Counted from the first letter of the stretch, positions 43,219 to 52,844 are shown. The stretch is DNA of 64,000 nt from Pedobacter cryoconitis (GCF_003259615.1 NZ_QLLR01000031.1:1-64000), one strand, 5' to 3'. The notes: generated from the letters alone by a model not told the origin. Translations and numbers: made by a program.

Positions 43219-43545
43219 ATGAATAATTCAGAATTAAAAAATATCAAAGAAAGATCATTAAAAATCAGACACCTCTATCATCAATTAGAGCAACAACACC
43301 ACGGTAGTAAATGGTCAGTGGAAGAAGATGCACTGGCTTTCCTTACTGATGCAGGACTGGTTGGAAGATTAACTATGTCTCAGCAAGGGCGCTGGCCAAA
43401 AGGTGACCAGGCTATTCCTGAACTGGAACATAAATTAGGAGAATGTATCTGGTGGTTAACTGTGCTTGCAGAAAGAATGAATATGGACATTAATGAGGTT
43501 ACGGATAAATTCCTGACGAAAACAGAAAACTTACTGAAAAAGTAA
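43219..43545 (+). CDS. MazG-like nucleotide pyrophosphohydrolase family protein
   Basis: The 108-residue all-helical protein resembles MazG-like small proteins: IRHLYHQLEQQHHGSKWSVE, then EELxxE-like ALAFLTDAGLVGRLTM, and HKLGECIWWLTVLAERMNMD. The usual EExxE metal motif is weak: the expected second Glu is replaced in LTDAGLVGR, so catalytic activity is not certain. It is a single gene ending at a bidirectional terminator. Confidence 0.7.
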   Translation: MNNSELKNIKERSLKIRHLYHQLEQQHHGSKWSVEEDALAFLTDAGLVGRLTMSQQGRWPKGDQAIPELEHKLGECIWWLTVLAERMNMDINEVTDKFLTKTENLLKK

Positions 43546-43553
43546 TTATTATG

Positions 43554-43592
43554 AAAAAAGGTCTTAACAAATTAATTGTTAAGACCTTTTTT
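43554..43592. terminator. Bidirectional terminator
   Basis: aaaaaaggtcttaacaa (43554-43570) pairs exactly with ttgttaagacctttttt (43576-43592) over 17 bp with a 5-base loop, and has T-runs in both directions. It ends the MazG-like gene and the tRNA-Leu transcript. Confidence 0.92.
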
Positions 43593-43601
43593 AGTATTCA
43601 G

Positions 43602-43685
43602 TATCCGGAAGCAGATTCGAACTGCCACGCCTTTTCAAGCGCCACCCCCTCAAGGTGGTGCGTCTGCCAATTTCGCCACCCGGAT
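43602..43685 (-). tRNA. tRNA-Leu (anticodon GAG)
   Basis: This 84-nt class II tRNA has the acceptor ATCCGGG with TCCGGAT, discriminator A, and AAATTGGCAGACG in the D-arm. The anticodon stem CCACC/GGTGG has loop ttGAGgg. A long variable arm (GCTTGAAAAGGC region) is followed by a T-arm with GTTCGAATC. CCA is not encoded. Confidence 0.93.
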
Positions 43686-43742
43686 ATCTTGTGAGGTGCA
43701 AATATATATTTATTCGCTATAATCAGGCAACTATTTTGAAAA

Positions 43743-44504
43743 TTATAAATTTATAACCAACCCATCATACCCTAACCTTATATTTTCCGGCAATTCTTTT
43801 TCCACATCCGCATGTTTCCCCATATTATGGCCGATATGTGTAAAATATGTCGTCTGTGCACCGATTTCCTGTGCAAAAGCAATAGCTTCCCCCAAAGTAA
43901 AATGCGAAATATGGTCCTCCACCTGCAAAGCGTTTACTACCAATACCTTCGTTCCCTTTATTTTAGCTATCGTTTCCTGCGGAATAGTTTTCGCATCCGT
44001 GATATACGTAAAATTATTAATTCTGAAACCCAGGATCGGCAGTTTATAGTGCATAATCTGTAAAGGGATCAATTCCGTTTTTCCAATATAAAAATTCTCT
44101 GCAGCAATCGTATGTACGTTGATCTGCGGAATGCCCGGATAAACCTTTTCTGCGAAAATATAAGAGAATTCTCTTTTTAAAGCTTCCTGAACCCTTGCTG
44201 TTGCATAAATATCAATATTCTTATGCAGCAAATAATTGAAAGGGCGTATGTCATCCAAACCCGCAACATGATCCTTATGTTCATGCGTGTACACAATCGC
44301 ATCCAGATCCTTTACACCGGCACGCAGCATCTGGTACCTGAAATCAGGCCCGCTATCTATTACAATTGTCTTGTCACCCGTTTCCACCAATACCGATACC
44401 CGCAGACGATTGTCCCTTGGATCATCAGAATGGCAAACTTCACAATTGCAGCAAATCACAGGAATTCCCTGGGAAGTGCCAGTACCTAAAAATGTAATTT
44501 TCAA
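43743..44504 (-). CDS. MBL fold metallo-hydrolase (PhnP-like)
   Basis: The 253-residue protein begins at TTG (44504) because KITFLGTGTSQGIPV follows at once and no ATG precedes it in frame. Two Cys pairs (CCNCEVC) suit a zinc-binding structural site. The metal ligands are in YTHEHKDHVAGLDDI (HxHxDH), then the His in FTHIGHNMG near the end. PhnP-type proteins are phosphodiesterases, for example on cyclic ribose phosphates. It is a single gene. Confidence 0.9.
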   Translation of the reverse strand: MKITFLGTGTSQGIPVICCNCEVCHSDDPRDNRLRVSVLVETGDKTIVIDSGPDFRYQMLRAGVKDLDAIVYTHEHKDHVAGLDDIRPFNYLLHKNIDIYATARVQEALKREFSYIFAEKVYPGIPQINVHTIAAENFYIGKTELIPLQIMHYKLPILGFRINNFTYITDAKTIPQETIAKIKGTKVLVVNALQVEDHISHFTLGEAIAFAQEIGAQTTYFTHIGHNMGKHADVEKELPENIRLGYDGLVINL

Positions 44505-44578
44505 AAGCAGCTGGTTTATACGATCCTGTTTTAAAATTAAAACAGACTCTAATGTAGTCCAAAAATAACAAAAAAAAA

Positions 44579-44603
44579 GGGTTCAGACCTCTTGTCTGAA
44601 CCC
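44579..44603 (-). terminator. Terminator after the LolA-like gene
   Basis: gggttcagac (44579-44588) and gtctgaaccc (44594-44603) form a 10-bp stem with a ctctt loop. On the minus strand it is followed by a run of eight or more T, the classical intrinsic form. Confidence 0.92.
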
Positions 44604-44622
44604 TCATTTACCATTAAGCTGA

Positions 44623-45273
44623 TTACCGCAAATCAACTACTTCAACACCAGGATATTTCCTTGCATCAAATGCAAATGTTGATTCCGGAACTTTCGCATT
44701 GCCCATAAACGATTTTATGGCATACGTATATTTATTACCGTTTTTGTCCAGAATTAAAACATTGGCCAATTGTTTAGCCACTTTATCAATGCTCAAGCGG
44801 ATTTTAAAATAAGAAGTCTTTGAATCTGTTGGCGATAAATCTATCATTTGATAAACCTTTGCACCCACTTTCTGATCACCAGTATAAAGATACTTAAACC
44901 CCTTTTCATACAAAGTAAACACCTTTGCAGGGTTTAATGCGTCACTGCTGTTATCTGCAGCTGATACCTGTACCTCCTTATCTTTTTTCAGATAAGTCCA
45001 CTGGCTTTTCCCATCACTGATCATATCCTGATCAGTCATAATCACTTTATACTGATTAGCAGCAGCCTTTGCAATCAAAGTACCCTGCTGAGTTTCCTTT
45101 ACCTTATTTTGAGGGCTCTCCAGTGTAAAAGTAAAATCTGCCTTTACTACGCCATAAGACTTATATTTCTTGCTTACATCCGCTAAAATAGCCTTCGCTT
45201 TAACATCCTGCTGAGCATAACCACCAAAACTTATTCCTGATAAAATCAGTAACGCACCTACTATCTTCTTCAT
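44623..45273 (-). CDS. LolA-like outer membrane lipoprotein carrier protein
   Basis: The 216-residue periplasmic protein has a signal peptide (cut near GGYAQQ) and the LolA pattern: AILADVSKKYKSYGVVKADF, FTFTLESPQNKV, SQWTYLKKDKEVQVS and FTLYEKGFKYLYTG. The C-terminus is FAFDARKYPGVEVVDLR. LolA chaperones lipoproteins across the periplasm. The gene follows ftsK by 12 bases on the same strand, an order common in Bacteroidota, so both are likely in one transcript. Confidence 0.88.
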   Translation of the reverse strand: MKKIVGALLILSGISFGGYAQQDVKAKAILADVSKKYKSYGVVKADFTFTLESPQNKVKETQQGTLIAKAAANQYKVIMTDQDMISDGKSQWTYLKKDKEVQVSAADNSSDALNPAKVFTLYEKGFKYLYTGDQKVGAKVYQMIDLSPTDSKTSYFKIRLSIDKVAKQLANVLILDKNGNKYTYAIKSFMGNAKVPESTFAFDARKYPGVEVVDLR

Positions 45274-45285
45274 CTGCTCTTCTAA

Positions 45286-47892
45286 TTATTTCTTCAGGTC
45301 GTTCAATAACTGTTCCAATTGATGCTCATCAAGCACTAATACCTCTCTTGCTTTACTTCCCTCAAAAGGACCAACGATACCAAAAGCCTCCAGCTGATCG
45401 ATAATTCTGCCCGCTCTGTTATAGCCCAGCTTCATTTTTCTTTGGATCAGAGAAGTAGAGCCCTGCTGATGCATTACAATCAGTCTGGCTGCATCCTCAA
45501 ACATCACGTCACGATCATTCGGATCAAAATCAGACTTGGCAGATTCTGCCGCCTCATCCAGATATTCAGGTAACTGATAAGCCTCCGCATAACCGCGCTG
45601 ATTACCAATAAACTCAGAAATACGATCAACTTCTGGTGTATCCACAAATGCACACTGTAGCCTGATCAGATCATTTCCGGTAGACAATAACATATCCCCG
45701 CGACCAATCAGCTGATCTGCACCCCCACTATCCAGGATAGTCCTCGAGTCAATTTTAGACAATACCCTGAAAGCAAGCCTTGCCGGGAAATTCGCCTTAA
45801 TTGTACCCGTAATAATATTTACCGAAGGGCGCTGCGTGGCCAGTACCAGGTGAATACCTACCGCACGTGCTAATTGGGCCAGACGGGCAATCGGCGTTTC
45901 CACCTCTTTACCAGCGGTCATCATTAAATCGGCAAACTCATCTACAATCAGTACAATATAAGGTAAGAAACGGTGTGAATTATTTGGATTCAGCTTGCGT
46001 TTGATGAACTTCTCATTGTACTCTTTCAAATTTCTCACCTGTGCATCCTTCAACAGATCGTAACGCTGATCCATTTCAATACACAATGAATTTAAAGTAT
46101 GAATTACCTTTTTAGTATCCGTAATAATCGCATCAGCCTCTCCCGGAAGTTTGGCCAGGAAATGCCGCTCAATCTTATTAAATAATGTCAGCTCCACTTT
46201 CTTTGGATCGACCAATACAAACTTAAGCTGCGAAGGATGTTTCTTATACAACAGAGAAACCAGGATCGCATTAATACCTACAGATTTACCTTGTCCGGTA
46301 GCTCCTGCGACCAGTAAATGGGGCATTTTAGCCAGATCGGCAATATAAACCTCATTAGAAATAGTTTTTCCTAAAGCAATAGGCAGATCCATATCTGTTT
46401 TCTGGAACTTTTCAGTATTCAGAATACTTCTCATGGATACCATTTCCGGGTGCATATTCGGGACCTCTATACCAATAGTACCTTTTCCGGGCATCGGTGC
46501 AATAATACGAATACCCAATGCTGCTAAACTTAAGGCAATATCATCCTCCAGGTTCTTGATTTTCGAAATCCTGACTCCGGGAGCAGGAATAATCTCATAA
46601 AGCGTTACTGTCGGACCAATCGTGGCCTTGATTTTATCAATCTCAATATTATAATGATTCAGCGTCTCAACAATTTTATTTTTGTTGGCCTCTAACTCGT
46701 CTGCATTGACAGAAATCTTGTTCGAACCATAGTTCTCCAATAATTCCAGATGAGGATAAACATAACTTGATAAATCCAATGTTGGATCGTAATTACCAAA
46801 CTGCTCTACCAGGTCATCCGATTTCTTTTCCTCTTCAGTTTTCTGAATCGTTAATTGCGGCTCTGGTTTAACCTCTTCAAAGATCAATTCCTTAATTGGC
46901 TCTACTGCCGGAGAAAGAATGATCGGTGCATTCATCATATTCAGTATAGGCGCTTTGGGCACGATAACTTCCGGTTCAGCTTCTTTCTCTTCGAAACGGC
47001 TTGGTGTTAACGTGATATTCTGCTGTTCCTTTTTACGTTCTGAAGCCAGTCTGTCATTTAAGGTGAACTCTATCTGATCAGGACGCTCTATATTTTCTTT
47101 CACTGCCACAGGCGATGGACGTTCTGCCGGCTCTTTAAAATCAGAAAAAGCATTACCTGAAGCTTCAGGGATGATCTCTTCCTCTTCTTCAACGCGTACC
47201 CTTTCCGGGAATTTAAAGTCGATGTTATAAGCAATGATTAAAATTGTCAGTCCTAAAAAGGCAATCAGCCCGCCAACCCCGGTTACACCAACCTGGGCAA
47301 CCAGTAAGCGGTTAGTCCAATACCCGATTTCCCCTTCCAGATAATGTGGAGAATCAGCAATGAAAGAATGCAGGAACCCAAAAGTAAGCGACAGGAACAG
47401 CAGGAAAAACAAGCTGTAACCCAGCGTTTTTTCCAGTGCAAATATTTTAACCTTGAATAACAGGCGGTAACCGATAACAAAGAAAACGAATACAAATAAA
47501 AAGGAAGCGACACCAAACCACTCATAGATAAACTGATGAGATAATAAAGCACCAAACTTGCCCAGCCAGTTTTGTACCACAAAAGGGATATTGTGCTGCT
47601 GTAGTTCTTCTACTGTTTTAAAAAGATTGCTCCAGCCACCATTTGCATCAATTACATAACTATAATCTTCCTGCCAGGTAAACAGGTAGGAAGTGAAAGC
47701 CACAAGGAAATAGATGGATAGAATCAGGAAAAACAAGCCTGCAATTTTTAAAACCCTTTCATCCTGAAAATTCAGTGAAGGTATCCGTTCAAATCTTGCT
47801 CTTGGTTCTTTGGACGATGCTTTTGAACCTGGCTTCTCCCCGTATTCGTTTTTGAATGAATTAGATTTAAATTGGTTTCCCCTTAACGACAT
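45286..47892 (-). CDS. ftsK: DNA translocase FtsK
   Basis: The 868-residue protein has four or five N-terminal transmembrane helices (about 50-230) and a linker rich in Glu and Pro (about 235-365). The motor domains contain Walker A (VAGATGQGKSVGINA), Walker B (VLIVDEFADLMM) and ATQRPSVNIITG. A C-terminal gamma winged helix is present (LIQRKMKLGYNRAGRIIDQL). FtsK pumps chromosomal DNA at the septum for dimer resolution and segregation. The linker is short compared with enterobacterial FtsK, as usual for the phylum. Confidence 0.96.
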   Translation of the reverse strand: MSLRGNQFKSNSFKNEYGEKPGSKASSKEPRARFERIPSLNFQDERVLKIAGLFFLILSIYFLVAFTSYLFTWQEDYSYVIDANGGWSNLFKTVEELQQHNIPFVVQNWLGKFGALLSHQFIYEWFGVASFLFVFVFFVIGYRLLFKVKIFALEKTLGYSLFFLLFLSLTFGFLHSFIADSPHYLEGEIGYWTNRLLVAQVGVTGVGGLIAFLGLTILIIAYNIDFKFPERVRVEEEEEIIPEASGNAFSDFKEPAERPSPVAVKENIERPDQIEFTLNDRLASERKKEQQNITLTPSRFEEKEAEPEVIVPKAPILNMMNAPIILSPAVEPIKELIFEEVKPEPQLTIQKTEEEKKSDDLVEQFGNYDPTLDLSSYVYPHLELLENYGSNKISVNADELEANKNKIVETLNHYNIEIDKIKATIGPTVTLYEIIPAPGVRISKIKNLEDDIALSLAALGIRIIAPMPGKGTIGIEVPNMHPEMVSMRSILNTEKFQKTDMDLPIALGKTISNEVYIADLAKMPHLLVAGATGQGKSVGINAILVSLLYKKHPSQLKFVLVDPKKVELTLFNKIERHFLAKLPGEADAIITDTKKVIHTLNSLCIEMDQRYDLLKDAQVRNLKEYNEKFIKRKLNPNNSHRFLPYIVLIVDEFADLMMTAGKEVETPIARLAQLARAVGIHLVLATQRPSVNIITGTIKANFPARLAFRVLSKIDSRTILDSGGADQLIGRGDMLLSTGNDLIRLQCAFVDTPEVDRISEFIGNQRGYAEAYQLPEYLDEAAESAKSDFDPNDRDVMFEDAARLIVMHQQGSTSLIQRKMKLGYNRAGRIIDQLEAFGIVGPFEGSKAREVLVLDEHQLEQLLNDLKK

Positions 47893-47978
47893 TTTTCGTA
47901 ACTGTATTAATAAACAACAAATATAAAATATATAGTTGTATGAGTTCTGTTATGCTGATTTATAACAGCACAATAAAT

Positions 47979-48200
47979 TTATAAATCCCAAATCCGCTGT
48001 CTGATCCTTTTGATATAATGGCGGACATCTAAAATAAGCACAGCCATGATATAAAAAACAATAGGAAAACCTACTGCCAGAAAAGAAGAATAGATAAAGA
48101 ATAATCTGATTTTACTGATCGACATGTCAAAACGGTCTGCGATATAAGTACAGACCCCAAAACTTTGCTTCTCGAAATAGGTAACGATGCTCTGAAACAT
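47979..48200 (-). CDS. PspC domain protein
   Basis: The 73-residue protein has the PspC pattern FGVCTYIADRFDMSISKIRL followed by one transmembrane helix (FFIYSSFLAVGFPIVFYIMA). PspC domains act in envelope stress signalling or as small membrane anchors. It stands just upstream of ftsK on the same strand, with 86 bases between. Confidence 0.88.
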   Translation of the reverse strand: MFQSIVTYFEKQSFGVCTYIADRFDMSISKIRLFFIYSSFLAVGFPIVFYIMAVLILDVRHYIKRIRQRIWDL

Positions 48201-48327
48201 GCTTTTAATTTAATAACGGGCAACTGCAATAATCATACCCTAAGCAGGAACTCTTATAAACAGCAATGCCAATAGCAATTTAAACATTTTTTCTCAGATC
48301 AAGATTTCTTTTTTATTGCCCGGAAAC

Positions 48328-49158
48328 TTATAATAAACCTGATTTTTCAAGAATTACCTGCATTTCCTGCTGCAACTTTAAAGCTTCTTCCCTCGCTTTC
48401 TCCGCAAAATCTTCCCCTTTACCTGCGTAAATAATCCCTCTTGATGAATTAATCAGCAAGCCACAGGTATCATTTAAGCCGAATTCACAGACATCTGCCA
48501 GGCTTCCGCCTTGTGCACCAACACCAGGGACCAATAGAAAATTATCTGGTGCAAGCCTTCTGATATTCGCAAACTCAGCTCCTCTTGTAGCCCCGACAAC
48601 ATACATCAGCTGATCGCTGTTTCCCCATTTTGAAGATACACGGATCACTTCTTCATAAAGTTTTCCATCTGCGTTTTCAAACAATTGGAAATCACTATGG
48701 CTCTCATTTGAAGTCAGCGCCAGCAAAATCACCCATTTATCCTCATACTTTAAAAAAGGCCCTACAGAATCTTTTCCCATGTAAGGGGCAACTGTAATAG
48801 CATCGAAACTCATTCCCGATTTCTCTGCATTGAAAAAAGCATCCGCATACATCGCAGACGTATTTCCTATATCCCCTCTTTTCGCATCGGCAATGGTAAA
48901 AATATCTTCGGGAATATGGGCCCATGTTTTCAATAAACTCTCCCAGCCTTTCAAACCTCTTGATTCATAGAACGCTGTGTTTGGCTTATAGGCCACACAC
49001 AGATCTTTGGTCGCATCAATAATTTGTTTGTTGAATTCAAATATCGGATCTTCAAAACTCAACAAGTGTTTTGGAAGATTTTCCAATACCGGATCGAGTC
49101 CAACACATAAAAACGATTTTTTAGCTTGAATTTGTTCAAATAGTTGCTTCTTATTCAT
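48328..49158 (-). CDS. pyrF: Orotidine-5'-phosphate decarboxylase
   Basis: The 276-residue protein is the long (type 2) PyrF: FLCVGLDPVLENLPKH near the start, the catalytic DAKRGDIGNT (about 91-100), VAPYMGKDSVGPF, and LLVPGVGAQGGS near the end with LINSSRGIIYAG. It decarboxylates OMP to UMP, the last step of pyrimidine synthesis. It is transcribed alone and divergent from rho. Confidence 0.96.
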   Translation of the reverse strand: MNKKQLFEQIQAKKSFLCVGLDPVLENLPKHLLSFEDPIFEFNKQIIDATKDLCVAYKPNTAFYESRGLKGWESLLKTWAHIPEDIFTIADAKRGDIGNTSAMYADAFFNAEKSGMSFDAITVAPYMGKDSVGPFLKYEDKWVILLALTSNESHSDFQLFENADGKLYEEVIRVSSKWGNSDQLMYVVGATRGAEFANIRRLAPDNFLLVPGVGAQGGSLADVCEFGLNDTCGLLINSSRGIIYAGKGEDFAEKAREEALKLQQEMQVILEKSGLL

Positions 49159-49444
49159 TTGGGCTTAGATTATGCGCAAATATGCCAAATTTTCTACAGC
49201 AATGCAGAGCCTATTTAAGATGAGTTTTGCACATAATTAAGTAAAATCTTTATAACAATTTTCGTTTTTACTTGGAGATTAGAATACAATTACATACAAT
49301 TGCAACATAATTCTCAAAAGTTTATCTGATCATTCCAGAAAATCTCACAAAAATTTGTTCTATTTTCAAATTCATACTTGCATTTTTTTGCTTTGATCTA
49401 CTGATAAATAATTTCGTTTATAAAAATTTCTCTACACCCACATA

Positions 49445-51181
49445 ATGTTTAACAAAACAGAATTAAATGAAAAACTTACTGCAGAATTGCGGGAGTTAGC
49501 AAAATCTCAGGGGATCTTGAATGCTGATGATTTGCGTAAAGCTGAATTGGTTGAAGTTATTCATCAAATCAGTGAACAACAACCTGAAGCTGCACCTGCC
49601 ATTGATGTTCCTGAAACAGCAATCAGTGAGGATACTGTCAAAGAAAATCCGGCAAAAACAGCTAAACCAAAAGCTCCGAAACTTAATACTGCAGAAAAAC
49701 CGCTTAGAAAAAGGACACGTATTCCTAAAGACGAAGCAGAACAAGCTCCGGCAACTAATAACGGCAATAACTTCAACAGGGCATCTTTATTCGATACACC
49801 GCAGCAAGAAGAACAGCCACAGCCTGAAGCTATACCAGCAGCACCAGTTACCGATGGAAATGTTCAGTCAGAAACTCCGGCTCCGGTTGCTGCCCCAGCA
49901 CCAAGAACTGAAGAAAGACAAGCTGTTCAGCCAGCTGTTACAGCACATACCGAAATCAAAAAGGCAAAACCTGTAAGAGAAGACAACAGACCAAAAAACA
50001 ACAATAACAACAACGGTAACAATAGCAATCAGAAGCAAAACGAAAACAGTTATTCAAACCTGGATTTCGATAATACCATCACTAACGAAGGTGTATTGGA
50101 AATTATGCCTGATGGATATGGTTTCTTAAGATCGGCAGATTACAACTACCTTTCTTCACCTGATGATATTTACGTTTCACAATCTCAGATCAAACTTTTC
50201 GGTTTAAAAACCGGAGATACCGTTAAAGGAAGTATCCGTCCTCCAAAAGAAGGAGAGAAATATTTCCCACTGGTCAGAGTAGAGACTATCAACGGCCGTT
50301 TACCAGCTGATGTAAGAGACAGAGTCCCTTTTGACTACCTGACTCCGTTATTCCCAACAGAAAGATTAAATCTTTTCACAGAAACCAACAATTACTCGAC
50401 CCGTATCATTGACTTATTTACCCCGATTGGTAAAGGTCAGCGTGGTTTGATCGTTGCACAACCTAAAACCGGTAAAACAAACCTGCTGAAAGAAGTTGCC
50501 AATGCGATTGCTAAAAACCACCCTGAAGTTTACCTGATCATTTTACTGATCGATGAACGTCCGGAAGAGGTAACAGATATGGCAAGAAGTGTACGTGCAG
50601 AAGTTATTGCTTCTACATTTGATGAGCCAGCTGAACGTCACGTTAAGATTGCCAATATCGTATTGGAGAAAGCAAAACGTTTAGTAGAATGCGGACATGA
50701 TGTAGTGATCCTGCTGGATTCGATTACACGCCTTGCCCGTGCTTACAATACAACTGCGCCTGCATCCGGTAAAATCTTATCTGGTGGTGTGGACGCAAAT
50801 GCTTTACATAAACCAAAACGTTTCTTTGGTGCTGCCCGTAACATTGAAAGAGGAGGCTCTTTAACTATTTTAGCTACCGCATTAACAGATACAGGTTCTA
50901 AAATGGATGAGGTAATTTTCGAAGAATTCAAAGGAACAGGTAACATGGAATTACAATTAGACCGTAAATTGTCTAACAAACGTATCTTCCCTGCTATTGA
51001 TATTACAGCATCAAGTACCCGTAGAGACGACTTATTACATGACAGAGATACCTTACAACGCGTATGGATCTTACGTAACCACCTTGCAGATATGAATGCA
51101 CAGGAGGCTATGGAATTTGTTCAGGCACAAATCAAGAACACAAAAACTAATGAAGAGTTCTTAATTTCTATGAACAGCTAG
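49445..51181 (+). CDS. rho: Transcription termination factor Rho with long disordered insert
   Basis: The 578-residue protein has an N-terminal HeH domain (about 1-45; RKAELVEVIHQISEQ). An approximately 155-residue low-complexity insert follows (about 48-200), rich in Pro, Ala, Gln and Asn and ending in an Asn-run. Next are the cold-shock-like RNA-binding domain (GVLEIMPDGYGFLRSADYNY) and the ATPase with Walker A (VAQPKTGKTNLL) and Walker B (VVILLDSITRLARAYN). Rho is a hexameric RNA helicase ending transcription. Such inserts are known in Bacteroidota. The 286-bp leader before it has no gene; Rho commonly autoregulates there. Confidence 0.96.
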   Translation: MFNKTELNEKLTAELRELAKSQGILNADDLRKAELVEVIHQISEQQPEAAPAIDVPETAISEDTVKENPAKTAKPKAPKLNTAEKPLRKRTRIPKDEAEQAPATNNGNNFNRASLFDTPQQEEQPQPEAIPAAPVTDGNVQSETPAPVAAPAPRTEERQAVQPAVTAHTEIKKAKPVREDNRPKNNNNNNGNNSNQKQNENSYSNLDFDNTITNEGVLEIMPDGYGFLRSADYNYLSSPDDIYVSQSQIKLFGLKTGDTVKGSIRPPKEGEKYFPLVRVETINGRLPADVRDRVPFDYLTPLFPTERLNLFTETNNYSTRIIDLFTPIGKGQRGLIVAQPKTGKTNLLKEVANAIAKNHPEVYLIILLIDERPEEVTDMARSVRAEVIASTFDEPAERHVKIANIVLEKAKRLVECGHDVVILLDSITRLARAYNTTAPASGKILSGGVDANALHKPKRFFGAARNIERGGSLTILATALTDTGSKMDEVIFEEFKGTGNMELQLDRKLSNKRIFPAIDITASSTRRDDLLHDRDTLQRVWILRNHLADMNAQEAMEFVQAQIKNTKTNEEFLISMNS

Positions 51182-51187
51182 TCTGAT

Positions 51188-51871
51188 ATGAAGAAACACA
51201 TTCCCAATGCTTTAACCTGTGCCAATCTGTTTTCGGGATGTATAGGCGTAGTTTTTGCATTTAAAGGAGACTTGAATATCGCAGCATATGCCGTGTTAAT
51301 ATCCGGCATATGCGACTTTTTTGACGGCTTTGCAGCCAGGTTACTGAATGTAAAATCCCCTATCGGTAAAGAGCTTGACTCCTTAGCCGATATGGTAAGT
51401 TTCGGTTTTTTGCCAGGAGTGGTGATGTTTCAATTACTTGCACAGAGTGATTTTTCTTCACCTTACCTGCCTTACCTGGGCTTTATGATGACTATATTTT
51501 CTGCGTTACGTTTAGCTAAATTTAACATAGACACCCGGCAAACAGAAGATTTCATCGGTTTAAATACCCCAATGAATACCCTGTTTATTGTGTCCTTGCC
51601 CTTTATCCAGAAAGATTATCCGGCATTAATTGGTTCATCAATTTTACTGGTCGCTATTACGGTGATCATGAGTTTTCTGCTGACCAGTGAAATCAGGATC
51701 TTCTCTTTGAAATTCAGTTCAATGAAATGGGAGCAGAACAAAATAAAGTTCATATTTCTGATTCTTTCAGCAATATTGGTTGCTTTCCTGCAGTTCGCTG
51801 CAGTTCCATTTGTACTGGTACTTTACATCGCTTTATCTTTATTACACTTCAGGCGCGTGCCGAAGTTGTAA
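51188..51871 (+). CDS. pssA: CDP-diacylglycerol-serine O-phosphatidyltransferase
   Basis: The 227-residue membrane protein has the CDP-alcohol phosphotransferase motif DG-x2-AR-x8-G-x3-D-x3-D within FFDGFAARLLNVKSPIGKEL and DSLADMVSFG. MKKHIPNALTCANLFSGCIG at the N-terminus is typical of PssA type II. It makes phosphatidylserine, the precursor of phosphatidylethanolamine. It starts 6 bases after rho and shares its transcript, ending in a strong terminator. Confidence 0.94.
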   Translation: MKKHIPNALTCANLFSGCIGVVFAFKGDLNIAAYAVLISGICDFFDGFAARLLNVKSPIGKELDSLADMVSFGFLPGVVMFQLLAQSDFSSPYLPYLGFMMTIFSALRLAKFNIDTRQTEDFIGLNTPMNTLFIVSLPFIQKDYPALIGSSILLVAITVIMSFLLTSEIRIFSLKFSSMKWEQNKIKFIFLILSAILVAFLQFAAVPFVLVLYIALSLLHFRRVPKL

Positions 51872-51888
51872 TCAATTGATCTGATATA

Positions 51889-51932
51889 AAAAAAGCTGTC
51901 AGCGGATCTGAAGATTCACTGACAGCTTTTTT
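51889..51932. terminator. Bidirectional terminator
   Basis: aaaaaagctgtcag (51889-51902) pairs with ctgacagctttttt (51919-51932) and has A/T runs on both sides. It ends pssA (+) and the Hpt gene (-). Confidence 0.92.
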
Positions 51933-51948
51933 ATTTTTAAGGCTTTCC

Positions 51949-52326
51949 TTACAATCTCTTAGCCAATTCAGCTTTCGCTTCATCAAGCTGTCTGTAAAGT
52001 ATGGCTACAAATTCATTTAACTCTTTTAATGCGCGTGGCATATCTTCAAGATCTTTCAGATCACGAGCATTATTTTCTATAAGCTGAAGATGTCCCCGGG
52101 CATCTTCCCTGCCTACATATGATAGTGTAGGTTTTATTTTATGCGCATAGCCCGCCATCTTTTCCCAGTCCTGAGCTTCAAATGACTGTTCAAGATCAGC
52201 TACATATAAAGGGGTTTGTACCTTAAACATATCGATCATTTCAATCATAAACTCAGCACTGTCACCAGACATATCCCGGAGATAAGACAGATCAAGGGGG
52301 CTGTTATTTTTTTCTTCGTCAATCAT
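51949..52326 (-). CDS. Hpt domain protein
   Basis: From the ATG at 52326 the protein has about 125 residues (an in-frame TTG at 52335 was rejected). It is a four-helix Hpt domain: SYLRDMSGDSAEFMIEMIDM, then the phospho-accepting His in AGYAHKIKPTLSYVGRED. It passes phosphoryl groups between a hybrid histidine kinase and a response regulator; neither partner is in this window. It follows folK by 20 bases and is likely co-transcribed. Confidence 0.9.
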   Translation of the reverse strand: MIDEEKNNSPLDLSYLRDMSGDSAEFMIEMIDMFKVQTPLYVADLEQSFEAQDWEKMAGYAHKIKPTLSYVGREDARGHLQLIENNARDLKDLEDMPRALKELNEFVAILYRQLDEAKAELAKRL

Positions 52327-52346
52327 TTGAAACAAAACTAGTAAAT

Positions 52347-52844
52347 TTATAATATTTTATATACAGTTAAATTATCTTTTAATAAAGATAATAACATTGA
52401 TATACGCTGTTTAAACACCGGATGTTCAACTTCCCCGGCAATTTCGGCTAAAGGTTCCAGTACAAATCTCCTGTCCTGCATCCTTGGATGCGGAATCTGC
52501 AACCTCTCCCCATCATTAATGATCTCCTGTCCATATAAGATCACATCAATGTCAATCAGCCGGGCTCCCCACTTCATTAACCTTACCCTGCCCAGCTCCT
52601 GCTCTATCTCCAATGCTAAGTCCAACACCAAATCAGCAGTTTTGTTTGTTTGCACACCAATTGCTACATTCAAAAAAGGAGGCTGATCTTCGTTTCCCCA
52701 GGCTGCAGTTTCATATAAAGCTGATTTGGAGACTATTGACCCAATACGGCTTTCAATCTTCGAAATGGCTTCCTCAATTAATTCTTTTCTCTCTCCCAGG
52801 TTACTTCCCAGTAACAAATAAACCATTTTGTACTCCAATCCCAT
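52347..52844 (-). CDS. folK: 2-amino-4-hydroxy-6-hydroxymethyldihydropteridine diphosphokinase
   Basis: The 165-residue enzyme transfers pyrophosphate from ATP in folate synthesis. FolK features are VYLLLGSNLGERKELIEEA, NEDQPPFLNVAI, the RLMKWGARLIDIDVILY loop and IPHPRMQDRRFVLEPLAEI. A second ATG at 52826 would begin directly at VYLLLGSN and may be the real start. It is divergent from sppA with 94 bp between. Confidence 0.95.
   Translation of the reverse strand: MGLEYKMVYLLLGSNLGERKELIEEAISKIESRIGSIVSKSALYETAAWGNEDQPPFLNVAIGVQTNKTADLVLDLALEIEQELGRVRLMKWGARLIDIDVILYGQEIINDGERLQIPHPRMQDRRFVLEPLAEIAGEVEHPVFKQRISMLLSLLKDNLTVYKIL

Noticed and set aside
49354..49382. A Bacteroidota-type promoter (TTTG and TAxTTG) in front of rho.
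   Set aside because: The -7 match is incomplete and the spacing is short; without transcript data it is not better than chance in such AT-rich DNA.
49521..49976. A 151-residue frame inside rho.
   Set aside because: It is a +1 shadow of the low-complexity insert, consisting mostly of Lys, Gln and Leu.
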